Shown here one piece after another: positions 6,365-14,264 of a stretch of 55,106 nt of DNA. Each line of letters starts with the position of its first letter. Position 1 is the first letter of the stretch. The notes beneath the pieces were generated by a model. That model made no database searches. It was not told the DNA's origin and saw only the letters and a program-made list of their open reading frames with translations. Origin of the DNA: a virus; the IMG/VR virus record IMGVR_UViG_3300033571_001224, positions 1 to 55,106 of that record; one strand, written 5' to 3'. Position numbers and translations under genes: made by a program.

Positions 6365-8056
6365 ATGAAGATTTGCGTTCTTGATATTGAAGGTACAGGA
6401 CTAGCTGAAATAGTTCTAGACTCTAAGGGTAATCCAAAGACAGAGGTAGATCGCGTTCTCTGTGCTGCTACTAAGGTTCCCGATCAAGAACCAATTCTTT
6501 GGTTGGAACACCAGATGAAGGATCTAGTTGAGTATCTAAAGCAGTTCGATGTTGTCGTAGGACATAACATCTTTGGTTATGATTTTCCCGTGATGCGTAG
6601 GCTGCATGGGATGGCGCGACCGAAGTGCATTGTTGACACGCTTGTTATCAGTAAGTTGATGTATCCAGACATCAACAATCACCCACTAGGTGATAACTCT
6701 CTGGAGTCTTGGGGTAAGTATCTTAAGTTTCCCAAGATGGAATATACCCAAGGATGGGAGTCTTACAACGATACAATGGGTACATACTGCAAGCAAGATA
6801 CTAGACTGGGTGAAGCAATCTACAATGCTCAGAAGAGGTTTCTATCTAACAACCGTGAGGTCGTAGGATTTGAGCATCGTGTATCCGAAGTTCTAATGGA
6901 GCAAGTCTGCAATGGATTTAATTATGACATTAATGCAGGGGAGAAGCTGCATCAGAACCTCATGCTTGAGAAGCTTGGTATTGAAGATGAGATGCGTCAG
7001 ATTTTTCCTGATCGCATCATCATCAGACATTCTGAGAAGACAGGCAAGAGACTGAAGGATAAGATTGAAGTGTTTAATCCCGGTAGCCGACAGCAGATTG
7101 CTGATCGTCTTACCGAGAAGTATGGTTGGGAACCACCACTTACCGACAAGGGTAACCCTAAGGTAGACGAGTCTGTATTGTCTACCCTGAATTACCCAGA
7201 GGCCAAGAAGCTTGTAGAGTATTTTGATACTTGCAAACTGATGGGTATGGTAGAGGACTGGAATACCAGAGCGGCTCATAGCCGGGACAACAAGGTCCAT
7301 GGTGGTATCAATGCACAAGGTGCAGCCACAGGTCGATGCACCCATAGCCAGCCTAATGTGGCACAGGTTAGTGGTGATCACCGTGCCCGTGAACTGTGGG
7401 TTCCCAATGATGGTGATGTACTGGTTGGCGCAGACCTGAGTGGTCTGGAGTTGCGTATGCTGGCTCACTTCATGGCCAAGTATGACAACGGTGAGTATGC
7501 AAAGGTTCTCCTTACCGGAGACATCCATACCCACAACCAGAAAGCAGCGGGTCTTGAGTCAAGATCCCTTGCCAAGTCATTCATCTATGCTTATCTCTAT
7601 GGTGCAGGTGATAAGAAGATTGCTCTTGTATGTAACTGCAGCGTCAATGCTGCGCGTAACTTACGGGAGCGATTCCAGCAGGAGATCCCCGCTCTTGCAA
7701 AGGTGCAGGATGCGGTTAAGTTTGAGACTGCCAAGCGTGGTGGAGTTATCCTACCAGATGGTCGTAAGGTTCCTGTGCGTAGCGAACATGCTGCGCTCAA
7801 TACCCTACTCCAAGGTTCTGGTGCAATCGTCAGTAAGTATTGGATGGTTGAGGCTAACAAGGCAGTCAAGTCTATGGGTGCTAAGCAGCTTGCTTATATC
7901 CATGACGAGTTACAATACTCTTGTCCTGCTAGTATTGCCGATGAGTTTGGCAAGGCAGTGACCAAGGCAGCAACAACTGCGGGTGAGATTCTTAAGATGA
8001 ACATTCGCATTGATGCTGAGTATCGTGTTGGCAAATCGTGGGCCGAGACCCACTGA
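6365..8056 (+). CDS. DNA polymerase, family A, T7 gp5-like
   Basis: This 563-aa replicative polymerase has a 3'-5' exonuclease domain with D7 and E9 in DIEGTG, GHNIFGYDF (ExoII) and YCKQDT (ExoIII). The polymerase domain has motif A around D357 (DLSGLELR), motif B (RSLAKSFIYAYLYG) and motif C HDE (513-515). It is shorter than T7 gp5 (704 aa). The distance from D7 to motif A is 350 residues against about 470 in T7, consistent with loss of the thumb insertion that binds thioredoxin. Processivity may thus work differently. It starts 4 bases after the helicase stop. The RNase-H fold core and palm residues all look intact. Confidence 0.95.
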   Translation: MKICVLDIEGTGLAEIVLDSKGNPKTEVDRVLCAATKVPDQEPILWLEHQMKDLVEYLKQFDVVVGHNIFGYDFPVMRRLHGMARPKCIVDTLVISKLMYPDINNHPLGDNSLESWGKYLKFPKMEYTQGWESYNDTMGTYCKQDTRLGEAIYNAQKRFLSNNREVVGFEHRVSEVLMEQVCNGFNYDINAGEKLHQNLMLEKLGIEDEMRQIFPDRIIIRHSEKTGKRLKDKIEVFNPGSRQQIADRLTEKYGWEPPLTDKGNPKVDESVLSTLNYPEAKKLVEYFDTCKLMGMVEDWNTRAAHSRDNKVHGGINAQGAATGRCTHSQPNVAQVSGDHRARELWVPNDGDVLVGADLSGLELRMLAHFMAKYDNGEYAKVLLTGDIHTHNQKAAGLESRSLAKSFIYAYLYGAGDKKIALVCNCSVNAARNLRERFQQEIPALAKVQDAVKFETAKRGGVILPDGRKVPVRSEHAALNTLLQGSGAIVSKYWMVEANKAVKSMGAKQLAYIHDELQYSCPASIADEFGKAVTKAATTAGEILKMNIRIDAEYRVGKSWAETH

Positions 8057-8065
8057 GGATTGTAT

Positions 8066-8398
8066 ATGAACAGTATGAATATTTATATTGCTGGTCCAAT
8101 GCGTGGGTATGAGAATCACAACTTCGACGCCTTCTACAAGGCAGAGAAGAAGTGGTCCTCAAATCCCATGATTGGCCGGATCTTTAATCCAGCTCGTATG
8201 GATGAGGATGAAGGGTTTGATCCACAGATTGCGGAGGATTCCAAGGAACACCTTCGTAGCTGTATGGAACGGGATCTTAATGCTATCCTAGTGTGCGATG
8301 CACTGGTAATGCTGCATGGGTGGGAACACTCTGAGGGAGCAAGGGTAGAACATTCACTAGCCACTTACTTAGGAATGCCGATCTTCTATGAAAGCTAA
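8066..8398 (+). CDS. DUF4406 protein, nucleoside deoxyribosyltransferase-like fold
   Basis: This 110-aa protein shows the DUF4406 pattern: IYIAGPMRGYENHN near the N-terminus, FNPARMDEDEG in the middle, MERDLNAILVCDALVMLHGWE and SEGARVEHSLATYLG near the C-terminus. The family is related to nucleoside 2-deoxyribosyltransferases and binds nucleotide-like ligands; its phage role is not known. TGAGGA at 8054-8059 supports ATG 8066; TTG 8060 and ATG 8075 are alternatives. It sits among nucleotide-metabolism and replication genes, and its end overlaps the next gene by 11 bases. Confidence 0.8.
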   Translation: MNSMNIYIAGPMRGYENHNFDAFYKAEKKWSSNPMIGRIFNPARMDEDEGFDPQIAEDSKEHLRSCMERDLNAILVCDALVMLHGWEHSEGARVEHSLATYLGMPIFYES

Positions 8399-8891
8399 TA
8401 CTAAAATTGTTTTCTATAATTTTAAACCAGTACAGGGTTGGCGTTGGTATTTCATTAGGGTACTTGCACGGAGCAAGCATACGCATGCTCAATTAGAGTT
8501 TGATTATCATGAACCTTTTGCTTTTGTATTGGCTACAGGTAAGAAGGCTCAGACAATGCGACTAGAAGTATTGAATCGGTTTAAGGTAAAGCCTTATTAT
8601 TCTTTTGAAGTTGGGCCTATTGATATTTCCAATAACGATCTGTGGTATGTCCAGAAGTATCCAAAGCTTTCATCTCTTAAGATGATCTGGTATCAAGCAG
8701 TTGGCCGACACTTTGGAATGAAGAGACCAGTTAGTTGCATTACTTTTATTTGTGATTTCCTTAAGTCTAATGGATTAGATGTCCCGGACTTATTTACACC
8801 CCAAGAACTATGGGAGAGTTTACATGCTAGTGATAATGTTAGGTGGAAAAGCCAGAGTGGGCAAGACAACACTAGCCAAGTGGCTCAGTGA
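8388..8891 (+). CDS. Possible permuted papain-like (NlpC/P60-type) protein
   Basis: The family is not certain. The 167-aa protein has an HTHAQLEF segment (residues 31-38) followed much later by PVSCITFICDFL (114-125, C117) and a TPQELWESL tail. This order, His first and Cys later, is seen in circularly permuted papain-fold enzymes such as the YiiX/YaeF group, which hydrolyse amides or thioesters. No signal peptide is present. No other lysin candidate is visible in the window, so a cell-wall role is possible but unproven. It overlaps the DUF4406 gene by 11 bases and the dNMP kinase gene by 68. Confidence 0.4.
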   Translation: MKANTKIVFYNFKPVQGWRWYFIRVLARSKHTHAQLEFDYHEPFAFVLATGKKAQTMRLEVLNRFKVKPYYSFEVGPIDISNNDLWYVQKYPKLSSLKMIWYQAVGRHFGMKRPVSCITFICDFLKSNGLDVPDLFTPQELWESLHASDNVRWKSQSGQDNTSQVAQ

Positions 8892-9591
8892 GTATGCCTA
8901 TAATAATGGATACTCTCCTGTTATGTGCCCCTTTGCTGGTGGCCTAAAGGATGAAGCTGAGAGCCTTGGCTATTCCAAGGAAAAGGATGCTGCTCAATAT
9001 CGGGCATTCTGCCAAGAGCTAGGATCATCCATGCGGGAACAAGACCCAGACTACTGGGTAAAGAAGTTCCGAGAGAAGGTAAAAGATCTATATGCCAAGG
9101 AGCAAGATGCTCTTAAGGCAGATCCAGATACTTGGCATGAGAAGGTTATCATTGTTGATGACTGTCGATATACCAACGAGATTGCTGCTGCCCGTGATCT
9201 ACGAGCATTGACAATCTTCCTCACCCACGGTGAGCGAGAGTTGATCGACCACAATGCAGAGTGGCGTACCCATGAATCAGAAGCACTGGCTAATGAAATT
9301 GAACTGGGTAATAAAGACTATAAAGAGATGTTTCACTATGTCTTAAAGAACAACGCTACTGAAAGAAACTTTAAGGAAAAGACTCAGCAAAAGTTTGAAG
9401 AGTGGTTTCATGTACTCACCGAAGGATTGGTAGACGATCTATGTGGATGTGAATTATGCATGTCATCACGGGAAGACCGTGATCCAGATGCCGAAGAAGT
9501 TATTAAGGAAATTATGGATATGCTTAACACCCCTAACGAGGAGAACAATGGAACCAAAGCCAAGCGAAAGACCAAGCCAAGCGATTCTTGA
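8824..9591 (+). CDS. Deoxynucleoside monophosphate kinase, T4 gp1-like
   Basis: This 255-aa protein starts with a P-loop, GGKARVGKTT (residues 7-16), on a short N-terminal beta strand. Further family features are QELGSSMREQDPDYWVKKF and a strand-plus-motif VIIVDDCRYTNE, as in phage dNMP kinases. The enzyme would phosphorylate dNMPs, such as dTMP from ThyX, to diphosphates. GGGAGAG six bases upstream supports ATG 8824 over ATG 8779. The C-terminal part has a CGCELCMSS cysteine cluster and a lysine-rich tail not required by the core fold. The gene overlaps the exonuclease start by 44 bases. Confidence 0.8.
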   Translation: MLVIMLGGKARVGKTTLAKWLSEYAYNNGYSPVMCPFAGGLKDEAESLGYSKEKDAAQYRAFCQELGSSMREQDPDYWVKKFREKVKDLYAKEQDALKADPDTWHEKVIIVDDCRYTNEIAAARDLRALTIFLTHGERELIDHNAEWRTHESEALANEIELGNKDYKEMFHYVLKNNATERNFKEKTQQKFEEWFHVLTEGLVDDLCGCELCMSSREDRDPDAEEVIKEIMDMLNTPNEENNGTKAKRKTKPSDS

Positions 9592-10306
9592 TGGGGATAT
9601 CTTGTGCTACCGAGCTGCCTTTTGGGCAGATCAAGAAGGCATTGATGCCCTTGAGGAACGCATTACCCACGATGTAGGGGCATGGACCCCTGCTGGGGTA
9701 ACTAAGGTTTACATTGCTCTCTCTTGTAGCCGAAAGGATAACTACAGGAGAAGCTTCTGGGAACCTTATAAAGCCCACCGGGATGTTAAGAAGCAAACTC
9801 CTGATTCACTCCAGTATGCTACGGAGTTAATTAGAAGCTTTAATATTATTGAGGTACCCACCCTAGAGGCCGATGATCTCATGGGGATGGGGGCTTCCTC
9901 AGGTAAGTCTATTGCTGTCACCATCGACAAGGATCTCCGATCTGTACCGGGGTGGCATTGGAACCCTGACAAGGAGGCTGATGCTGTGGAGATTGATGAG
10001 TACACGGCTGACCTTAACTTTCACAAGCAGTGGCTGACCGGGGATACTACGGATAATATTCCGGGTATCTGGCGGTTTGGCCCTGCCAAGGCAGAGAAGT
10101 GGCTCAAGTATGTCCACCCTAGGAACTGGTCGGCTGCTGTACTGGCCGCTTATGACCAGTCCAAGAAGCAGGATGGTAGCAGATACACCCTAGATGACTG
10201 CATGATCATGGCAAGATGCGTCAGAATCCTGCGAGATGGTGAATTTAACAAGGAGACAAAACAACCAGTCTTGTTCTCCCTGCCGAATATATGTAGCTAT
10301 AGATAA
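9548..10306 (+). CDS. 5'-3' exonuclease, FEN family, T7 gp6-like
   Basis: This 252-aa protein has the metal-binding carboxylates of the 5'-nuclease family: LDGDILCY near the N-terminus, LEADDLMGM, VTIDKDL and WLTGDTTDNIPG, followed by a helix-hairpin-helix-like FGPAKAEKWL. It would remove RNA primers and resect DNA ends during replication and host DNA breakdown. GAGGAG just upstream supports ATG 9548; the frame opens earlier inside the kinase gene. The last codons and stop overlap the 15-base repeated motif at 10291-10305, so a regulatory element is embedded in the 3' end of this gene. Confidence 0.85.
   Translation: MEPKPSERPSQAILDGDILCYRAAFWADQEGIDALEERITHDVGAWTPAGVTKVYIALSCSRKDNYRRSFWEPYKAHRDVKKQTPDSLQYATELIRSFNIIEVPTLEADDLMGMGASSGKSIAVTIDKDLRSVPGWHWNPDKEADAVEIDEYTADLNFHKQWLTGDTTDNIPGIWRFGPAKAEKWLKYVHPRNWSAAVLAAYDQSKKQDGSRYTLDDCMIMARCVRILRDGEFNKETKQPVLFSLPNICSYR
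10291..10305 (+). promoter_or_regulatory. Second copy of the repeated 15-base motif, upstream of dut and RNR
   Basis: This is an exact copy of ATGTAGCTATAGATA at 1527-1541. It overlaps the end of the exonuclease gene and precedes an AT-rich gap containing TATACTATAG (10318-10327). The position fits a promoter for the dut, RNR and virion genes. TTGTTC at 10271 could be a -35 for a host-type promoter, but the match is weak. Confidence 0.45.
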
Positions 10307-10363
10307 GATTACCAAAGTATACTATAGTAAACTAAGGTACTTAACTAAAACAATTACTAATCT

Positions 10364-10415
10364 AAGGGGTTCTATGGAATCCCCTAGGTATTACTTTAGA
10401 CCGAAAGAATTATAA
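10364..10415 (+). promoter_or_regulatory. Leader mini-ORF and hairpin coupled to dut
   Basis: A 13-codon ORF (ATG 10374, stop 10413-10415) follows the ribosome-binding sequence AAGGGG and ends in TAATG, overlapping the dUTPase start. The dUTPase gene has no good binding site of its own. GGGGTTC (10366-10372) and GAATCCCC (10377-10384) form a hairpin with one bulge and a TATG loop, covering both the binding site and the mini-ORF start. Translation of dut may thus be coupled and structurally gated. Confidence 0.5.
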
Positions 10416-10921
10416 TGGAAATTAACCTTTACGACACCCAGACTACAACCTATGGATCTACTGATAAGTTTGTTGCAGATTCATACACGCATATTCCTCC
10501 GGCAATTCCTATGAATCTCCATGATACCCTATGTTCTCCTGAGTATAAGACCAAGGGATCTGCTGGCGCTGACCTAAAGGCTAGTAAGGAATGTGTATTG
10601 CTTCCTAATCAGACACTAGTCGTATCCACTGGGATTAGTCTCGCTATTCCAGAGGGCTTCGTGGGATTATTATTCCCACGGTCTGGTCTGGCAAGCCGAG
10701 GTATCACCCTCGCTAATTCCGTAGGTGTCATCGACAGTGACTACCGTGGAGAGATCATGGTACCCTTGGTCAATAGATCCACAGATCCTGTGGTACTCAA
10801 GCATGGCGATAGAATTGCTCAGATTGTTTTCATTCCAGTTACCCAGTTCCCCTTTGTAGTTGCTGAGAACCTAGGAGATACTTCCCGTGGCTCAGGTGGC
10901 TTTGGTTCAACTGGAGTTTAA
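10415..10921 (+). CDS. dut: dUTPase
   Basis: All five trimeric dUTPase motifs are present in this 168-aa protein: SAGADLKA, PRSGLA, GVIDSDYRGEI, RIAQIVF and the C-terminal arm RGSGGFGSTG. The enzyme converts dUTP to dUMP, keeping uracil out of DNA and feeding ThyX. There is an N-terminal extension of about 30 residues compared with a typical 150-aa enzyme; it is hydrophilic and of unknown role. ATG 10415 has no clear ribosome binding site but overlaps the stop of a 13-codon leader ORF (TAATG). An internal ATG near 10511 would remove the extension. Confidence 0.95.
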   Translation: MEINLYDTQTTTYGSTDKFVADSYTHIPPAIPMNLHDTLCSPEYKTKGSAGADLKASKECVLLPNQTLVVSTGISLAIPEGFVGLLFPRSGLASRGITLANSVGVIDSDYRGEIMVPLVNRSTDPVVLKHGDRIAQIVFIPVTQFPFVVAENLGDTSRGSGGFGSTGV

Positions 10922-10924
10922 CCT

Positions 10925-12817
10925 ATGGATAGCTTTCAACAATTTATTGCTGTATCTCGCTATAGCCGATGGATGGATACTGAGGCTCGCCGTGAAACTT
11001 GGGATGAAACCGTGGATCGTTGGTGGAATTACTTCAGTGCTAAGGCTCCTGTCCTTCTAGGACGGCCAGATATCCGTGATGCTATTCTAAACCTAGAAGT
11101 CCTCCCTTCAATGAGAGGACTAATGACTGCAGGTCCAGCATTGGACCGGGATCATACTGCCCTATACAATTGCTCTTATCTAGAGATCGACAACCTGAGA
11201 TCTTTCTCCAATCTGATGTATATTTTGATGTGCGGAACAGGCGTTGGTTATTCTGTTGAACGGCGTTGCACCGATAAGCTGCCCGTTGTTCCAGATAAAA
11301 TCAATAAAATGTTCGACAATGTTCTTAGTGTACCGGATTCCCGTGAAGGATGGTGCGATTCCTTAGCGCACTTGATTACCCAACTATACAATGGGGTTCA
11401 CCCCAAGTGGGATACGAGCCTAATTCGGAAGGCTGGAGAAAGACTCAAGACTTTTGGTGGCCGCGCAAGTGGCCCCGCTCCATTAGAGGAAGTGTTTCGG
11501 TTTGTAGTCCAGACTTTCTACAAGGCTCAGGGACGCAGACTAACTCCTCTGGAGTGCCATGATATCTGCTGCAAGATTGCCCAGTCTGTCATTGTAGGTG
11601 GCGTCCGCCGCTCTGCTATGATCAGCCTGAGCGACCTAGCAGACCGTGAGATGGCTACCTGCAAGAGTGGTGCATGGTGGGAGGCTTCCAATCACCGTGC
11701 CCTAGCGAACAACTCTGCGGTCTACAATGGCCGTCCCTCAATGGGCCAGTTCCTTGAGGAATGGACAGACCTATATAACTCCCACAGTGGAGAGCGTGGT
11801 CTCTGTAACCGTGATGCAATGAAGGCCATTGCCAAGGCTGCTGGCAGAGATGCCGATGTAGCCTATGGTACTAACCCTTGCTCTGAGATTATTCTCCGTC
11901 CAAATGAGTTCTGCAATCTATCAACGGTTGTGGTCAAGGCAGAAGATAATCTAGAGACTCTGACTAAGAAGATTGAGATGGCAACAATCATCGGTACAAT
12001 CCAAAGCATGTTCACTCACTTCCCATATCTTGCTCAAGATCCTTCTTGGGTAAAGAACTGTGAAGAGGAAAGACTGCTTGGTGTATCAATGACAGGCATC
12101 TTCGACAACAAGCTTATGTCAGGTATCCTTGGTCATGGTAAGCTAAAGCATGTCCTTGAGAATCTCCGTGAGACTGCAATCAAGACTAACCTAGATTGGG
12201 CACAGACACTAGGAATTAATCCAAGTAAGTCAATTACCTGTATCAAGCCAGAGGGTACAACCTCATGCTTGGCTAGTTCTTCCTCAGGTCTACACCCACG
12301 CTATGCAGATTATTATTATCGTCGTGTTCGTATTGACAAGAAGGACCCGCTGTATCACCTAATGCGTGATGCTGCGGTTCCTGTGGAAGATTGCGTAATG
12401 AACCCCGCTTCGACTGCGGTGTTCACCTTTGTTCAGGCTGCTCCAGTTGGTTCGCTAACTCAGAATGAACTACAGGCAATCGACCACCTCAACCTATGGC
12501 TTACTTATCAGGAGTCTTACTGCCAGCACAAGCCATCTATCACCGTCAACTACGATGATAATGAGTTCATGCCAGTAGGTCAGTGGGTATGGGAGAACTT
12601 TGACAAGATCTCCGGTATCTCCTTCCTGCCCAAGTCCGACCATGTGTATGCTCAGGCTCCCTTTGAGGCTATCTCCAAGGAAACCTATGCTGCATATCAG
12701 CATGTCGATGTAGACTTCAAGATGCTAAGCCATTACGAATTGACAGACACAACAACATCTTCCCATACAATGGCATGCACCGCTGGTGCTTGTGAGGTCA
12801 TAGATCTCAAGGGATAA
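10925..12817 (+). CDS. nrdJ: Class II (cobalamin-dependent) ribonucleotide reductase
   Basis: This 630-aa protein reduces ribonucleotides using adenosylcobalamin, so no separate radical-generating subunit is needed. Visible marks are YNCSY (first redox Cys), LMCGTGVGYSVERR, the catalytic loop NPCSEI (N317, C319, E321) with FCNL (second redox Cys) just after, and a C-terminal shuttle pair in CTAGAC. Size and a single chain fit the monomeric RTPR-like subgroup, common in phages. Activity would depend on host B12. It lies 3 bases after dut. The large IKPEGTTSCLASSSSG region is also typical of the family. Confidence 0.9.
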   Translation: MDSFQQFIAVSRYSRWMDTEARRETWDETVDRWWNYFSAKAPVLLGRPDIRDAILNLEVLPSMRGLMTAGPALDRDHTALYNCSYLEIDNLRSFSNLMYILMCGTGVGYSVERRCTDKLPVVPDKINKMFDNVLSVPDSREGWCDSLAHLITQLYNGVHPKWDTSLIRKAGERLKTFGGRASGPAPLEEVFRFVVQTFYKAQGRRLTPLECHDICCKIAQSVIVGGVRRSAMISLSDLADREMATCKSGAWWEASNHRALANNSAVYNGRPSMGQFLEEWTDLYNSHSGERGLCNRDAMKAIAKAAGRDADVAYGTNPCSEIILRPNEFCNLSTVVVKAEDNLETLTKKIEMATIIGTIQSMFTHFPYLAQDPSWVKNCEEERLLGVSMTGIFDNKLMSGILGHGKLKHVLENLRETAIKTNLDWAQTLGINPSKSITCIKPEGTTSCLASSSSGLHPRYADYYYRRVRIDKKDPLYHLMRDAAVPVEDCVMNPASTAVFTFVQAAPVGSLTQNELQAIDHLNLWLTYQESYCQHKPSITVNYDDNEFMPVGQWVWENFDKISGISFLPKSDHVYAQAPFEAISKETYAAYQHVDVDFKMLSHYELTDTTTSSHTMACTAGACEVIDLKG

Positions 12818-12820
12818 TAA

Positions 12821-13606
12821 ATGGGTAAGCCTAAACATACTACTGCAGAACTACAGACTGAACTTGGAACACTGCAAACAAACATACAAGATTATTCTTT
12901 ATTACGGAATAAACTTACTGGTTTAACACCAGAAGCAATTATAGCACAACAGCCAACTGTTGATACTTTTTTAAAAAACACTAAAGAAACAAAGCTTAAT
13001 GATGTAACGGTTTCTAATTATTCTGATGTTTATAATACTGAATACCAAAAAGTAAAAGATGTTAGTTTTACTGTAGATAAAACAATGGATAACAATGCAG
13101 CCTTGTATGTGTTTAATGCTGCTACTGAAGCTAAGAAGACTACAGAACAAAAACTAGAAGCTGAAACTAAAGCAAAAGAAGATTATGCGGCGCAACAAGA
13201 AAGAATAAAGAAGTATGTGGAAGGTGTGCAAAACACAACTACACAAAAAGTTTTTAATTCTTACTTGCAATCTGTTTTAGATGAAAGTTATTCAGACTTA
13301 CAAAAAGGTTTTATCACCAGCGATAGTCCTTTGTTTAATAGAACTGCTTTTAATAAAGCATCTAATAAAAATAAAGACACTAGAAATGTTTGGGTGACTG
13401 ATTCTAAAGGAGTGCGTCGTTTACAAACAATCTATATGTATAGGGATGAAGCAGCTTCAAAACTTCAACTTAATACAGTAACTTCTTTATATCAAGAAAA
13501 GTTTAATAGTGATACTAATCTACAAAAGACTTGGCTAGATAAAATACTAAAGCCAATGAATGATCGTGTTAATAAAATCACTACAGAACTTAAGAAAAGA
13601 ACTTAA
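12821..13606 (+). CDS. Hypothetical AT-rich 261-aa protein
   Basis: I do not recognise this protein. It is mostly helical and charged, with a probable coiled coil near residues 105-135 (TEAKKTTEQKLEAETKAKED) and no membrane segment or cysteines. Base composition differs clearly from its neighbours: one 60-base line counted by hand (13321-13380) is about 27% GC. That suggests recent acquisition. It begins 3 bases after the RNR stop and precedes the small head genes, so a virion or host-takeover role is equally possible. The ORF is intact and the start ATG follows AAGGGATAATAA. Confidence 0.65.
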   Translation: MGKPKHTTAELQTELGTLQTNIQDYSLLRNKLTGLTPEAIIAQQPTVDTFLKNTKETKLNDVTVSNYSDVYNTEYQKVKDVSFTVDKTMDNNAALYVFNAATEAKKTTEQKLEAETKAKEDYAAQQERIKKYVEGVQNTTTQKVFNSYLQSVLDESYSDLQKGFITSDSPLFNRTAFNKASNKNKDTRNVWVTDSKGVRRLQTIYMYRDEAASKLQLNTVTSLYQEKFNSDTNLQKTWLDKILKPMNDRVNKITTELKKRT

Positions 13607-13609
13607 TAT

Positions 13610-13789
13610 ATGACAACTAAGTTAGATCAAATGAGACTAAAGCTTGAGATTGCCTCGCCACTTCCACTACCAGAAGTCAAGGTACTACTCAAGGATATCT
13701 ATCGTCAACTAGACGAGATGCAAAATGAAATTAGAAAAATTTCCGAAAATAGACCCAGACCTAATATTGGTTCTGGAAAGTCTTTATAA
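13610..13789 (+). CDS. Hypothetical 59-aa protein overlapping the next gene
   Basis: I do not recognise this protein. It has a central helical stretch (EVKVLLKDIYRQLDEMQ) and a basic C-terminus. The ATG lies 3 bases after the previous stop but with only a weak purine-rich binding sequence. It overlaps the next gene by 65 bases in another frame. Both frames look protein-like, so I keep both, this one with less certainty. Confidence 0.45.
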   Translation: MTTKLDQMRLKLEIASPLPLPEVKVLLKDIYRQLDEMQNEIRKISENRPRPNIGSGKSL

Positions 13790-13916
13790 GCCTCTTGAAT
13801 ACGACCCTGACGAACTTAGTGAGTACTTCACAAGGAACGCTGCTTTCAGGGCAGGACAGATAGAGGTCGTAAATAAACTTAAGGCTGTGCTACGGCAACA
13901 GCAAGGAGGCAATTAA
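13725..13916 (+). CDS. Small conserved-type phage protein preceding the portal genes
   Basis: This 63-aa protein has a pattern I recall in small pre-portal proteins of phages: PKIDPDLILVLESLYKP, then an acidic stretch and NAAFRAGQIEVVNKLKAVL. In such phages the protein is of unknown function, often located before the portal. It probably folds as two helices. It starts inside the 3' part of the previous small gene and ends one base before the next gene, whose AAGGAGG lies inside this coding region. Confidence 0.65.
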   Translation: MKLEKFPKIDPDLILVLESLYKPLEYDPDELSEYFTRNAAFRAGQIEVVNKLKAVLRQQQGGN

Positions 13917-13917
13917 T

Positions 13918-14253
13918 ATGGGCGGAAGTCCTAAAATTAGTGGTGGAATGACTTATGAAGAACAGCAGAAGTTGATGGCTGATGAAAGAGAATTCCAAAA
14001 GCAACAAGAAGAAGAGCGACGAAAGGCAGCAGAAGATGCTGAGACCCGAAGAGTCGCAAGAGAACAAGCCGACAGAGCCAAAGCTAAGGCAGAGGAACAA
14101 GCGGCAGTTCAAGAAGCTACACAGGCCGAGCAGGAAGCAATCCTAGAAGCTCAGGCACAAACAGAAGCAACACAATCCAGTTCTATTCAGGGGTCCAATA
14201 CTAAGGCATTGGATTTTTATTCTTCCCTATATAACGGAATTAAAACAAAGTAA
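13918..14253 (+). CDS. Coiled-coil head-region protein
   Basis: This 111-aa protein is nearly all charged helix: after a glycine-rich start (MGGSPKISGG) it runs through long Glu/Gln/Lys/Ala repeats (EEQQKLMADEREFQKQQ, then RAKAKAEEQAAVQEATQAE) and ends with a Ser-rich and an aromatic tail. This is a coiled coil or extended rod. Position just before the portal gene suggests a structural or assembly role, but no family was recognised. AAGGAGG 8 bases upstream supports the start. Confidence 0.7.
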   Translation: MGGSPKISGGMTYEEQQKLMADEREFQKQQEEERRKAAEDAETRRVAREQADRAKAKAEEQAAVQEATQAEQEAILEAQAQTEATQSSSIQGSNTKALDFYSSLYNGIKTK

Positions 14254-14264
14254 GGAGGTAGGTC

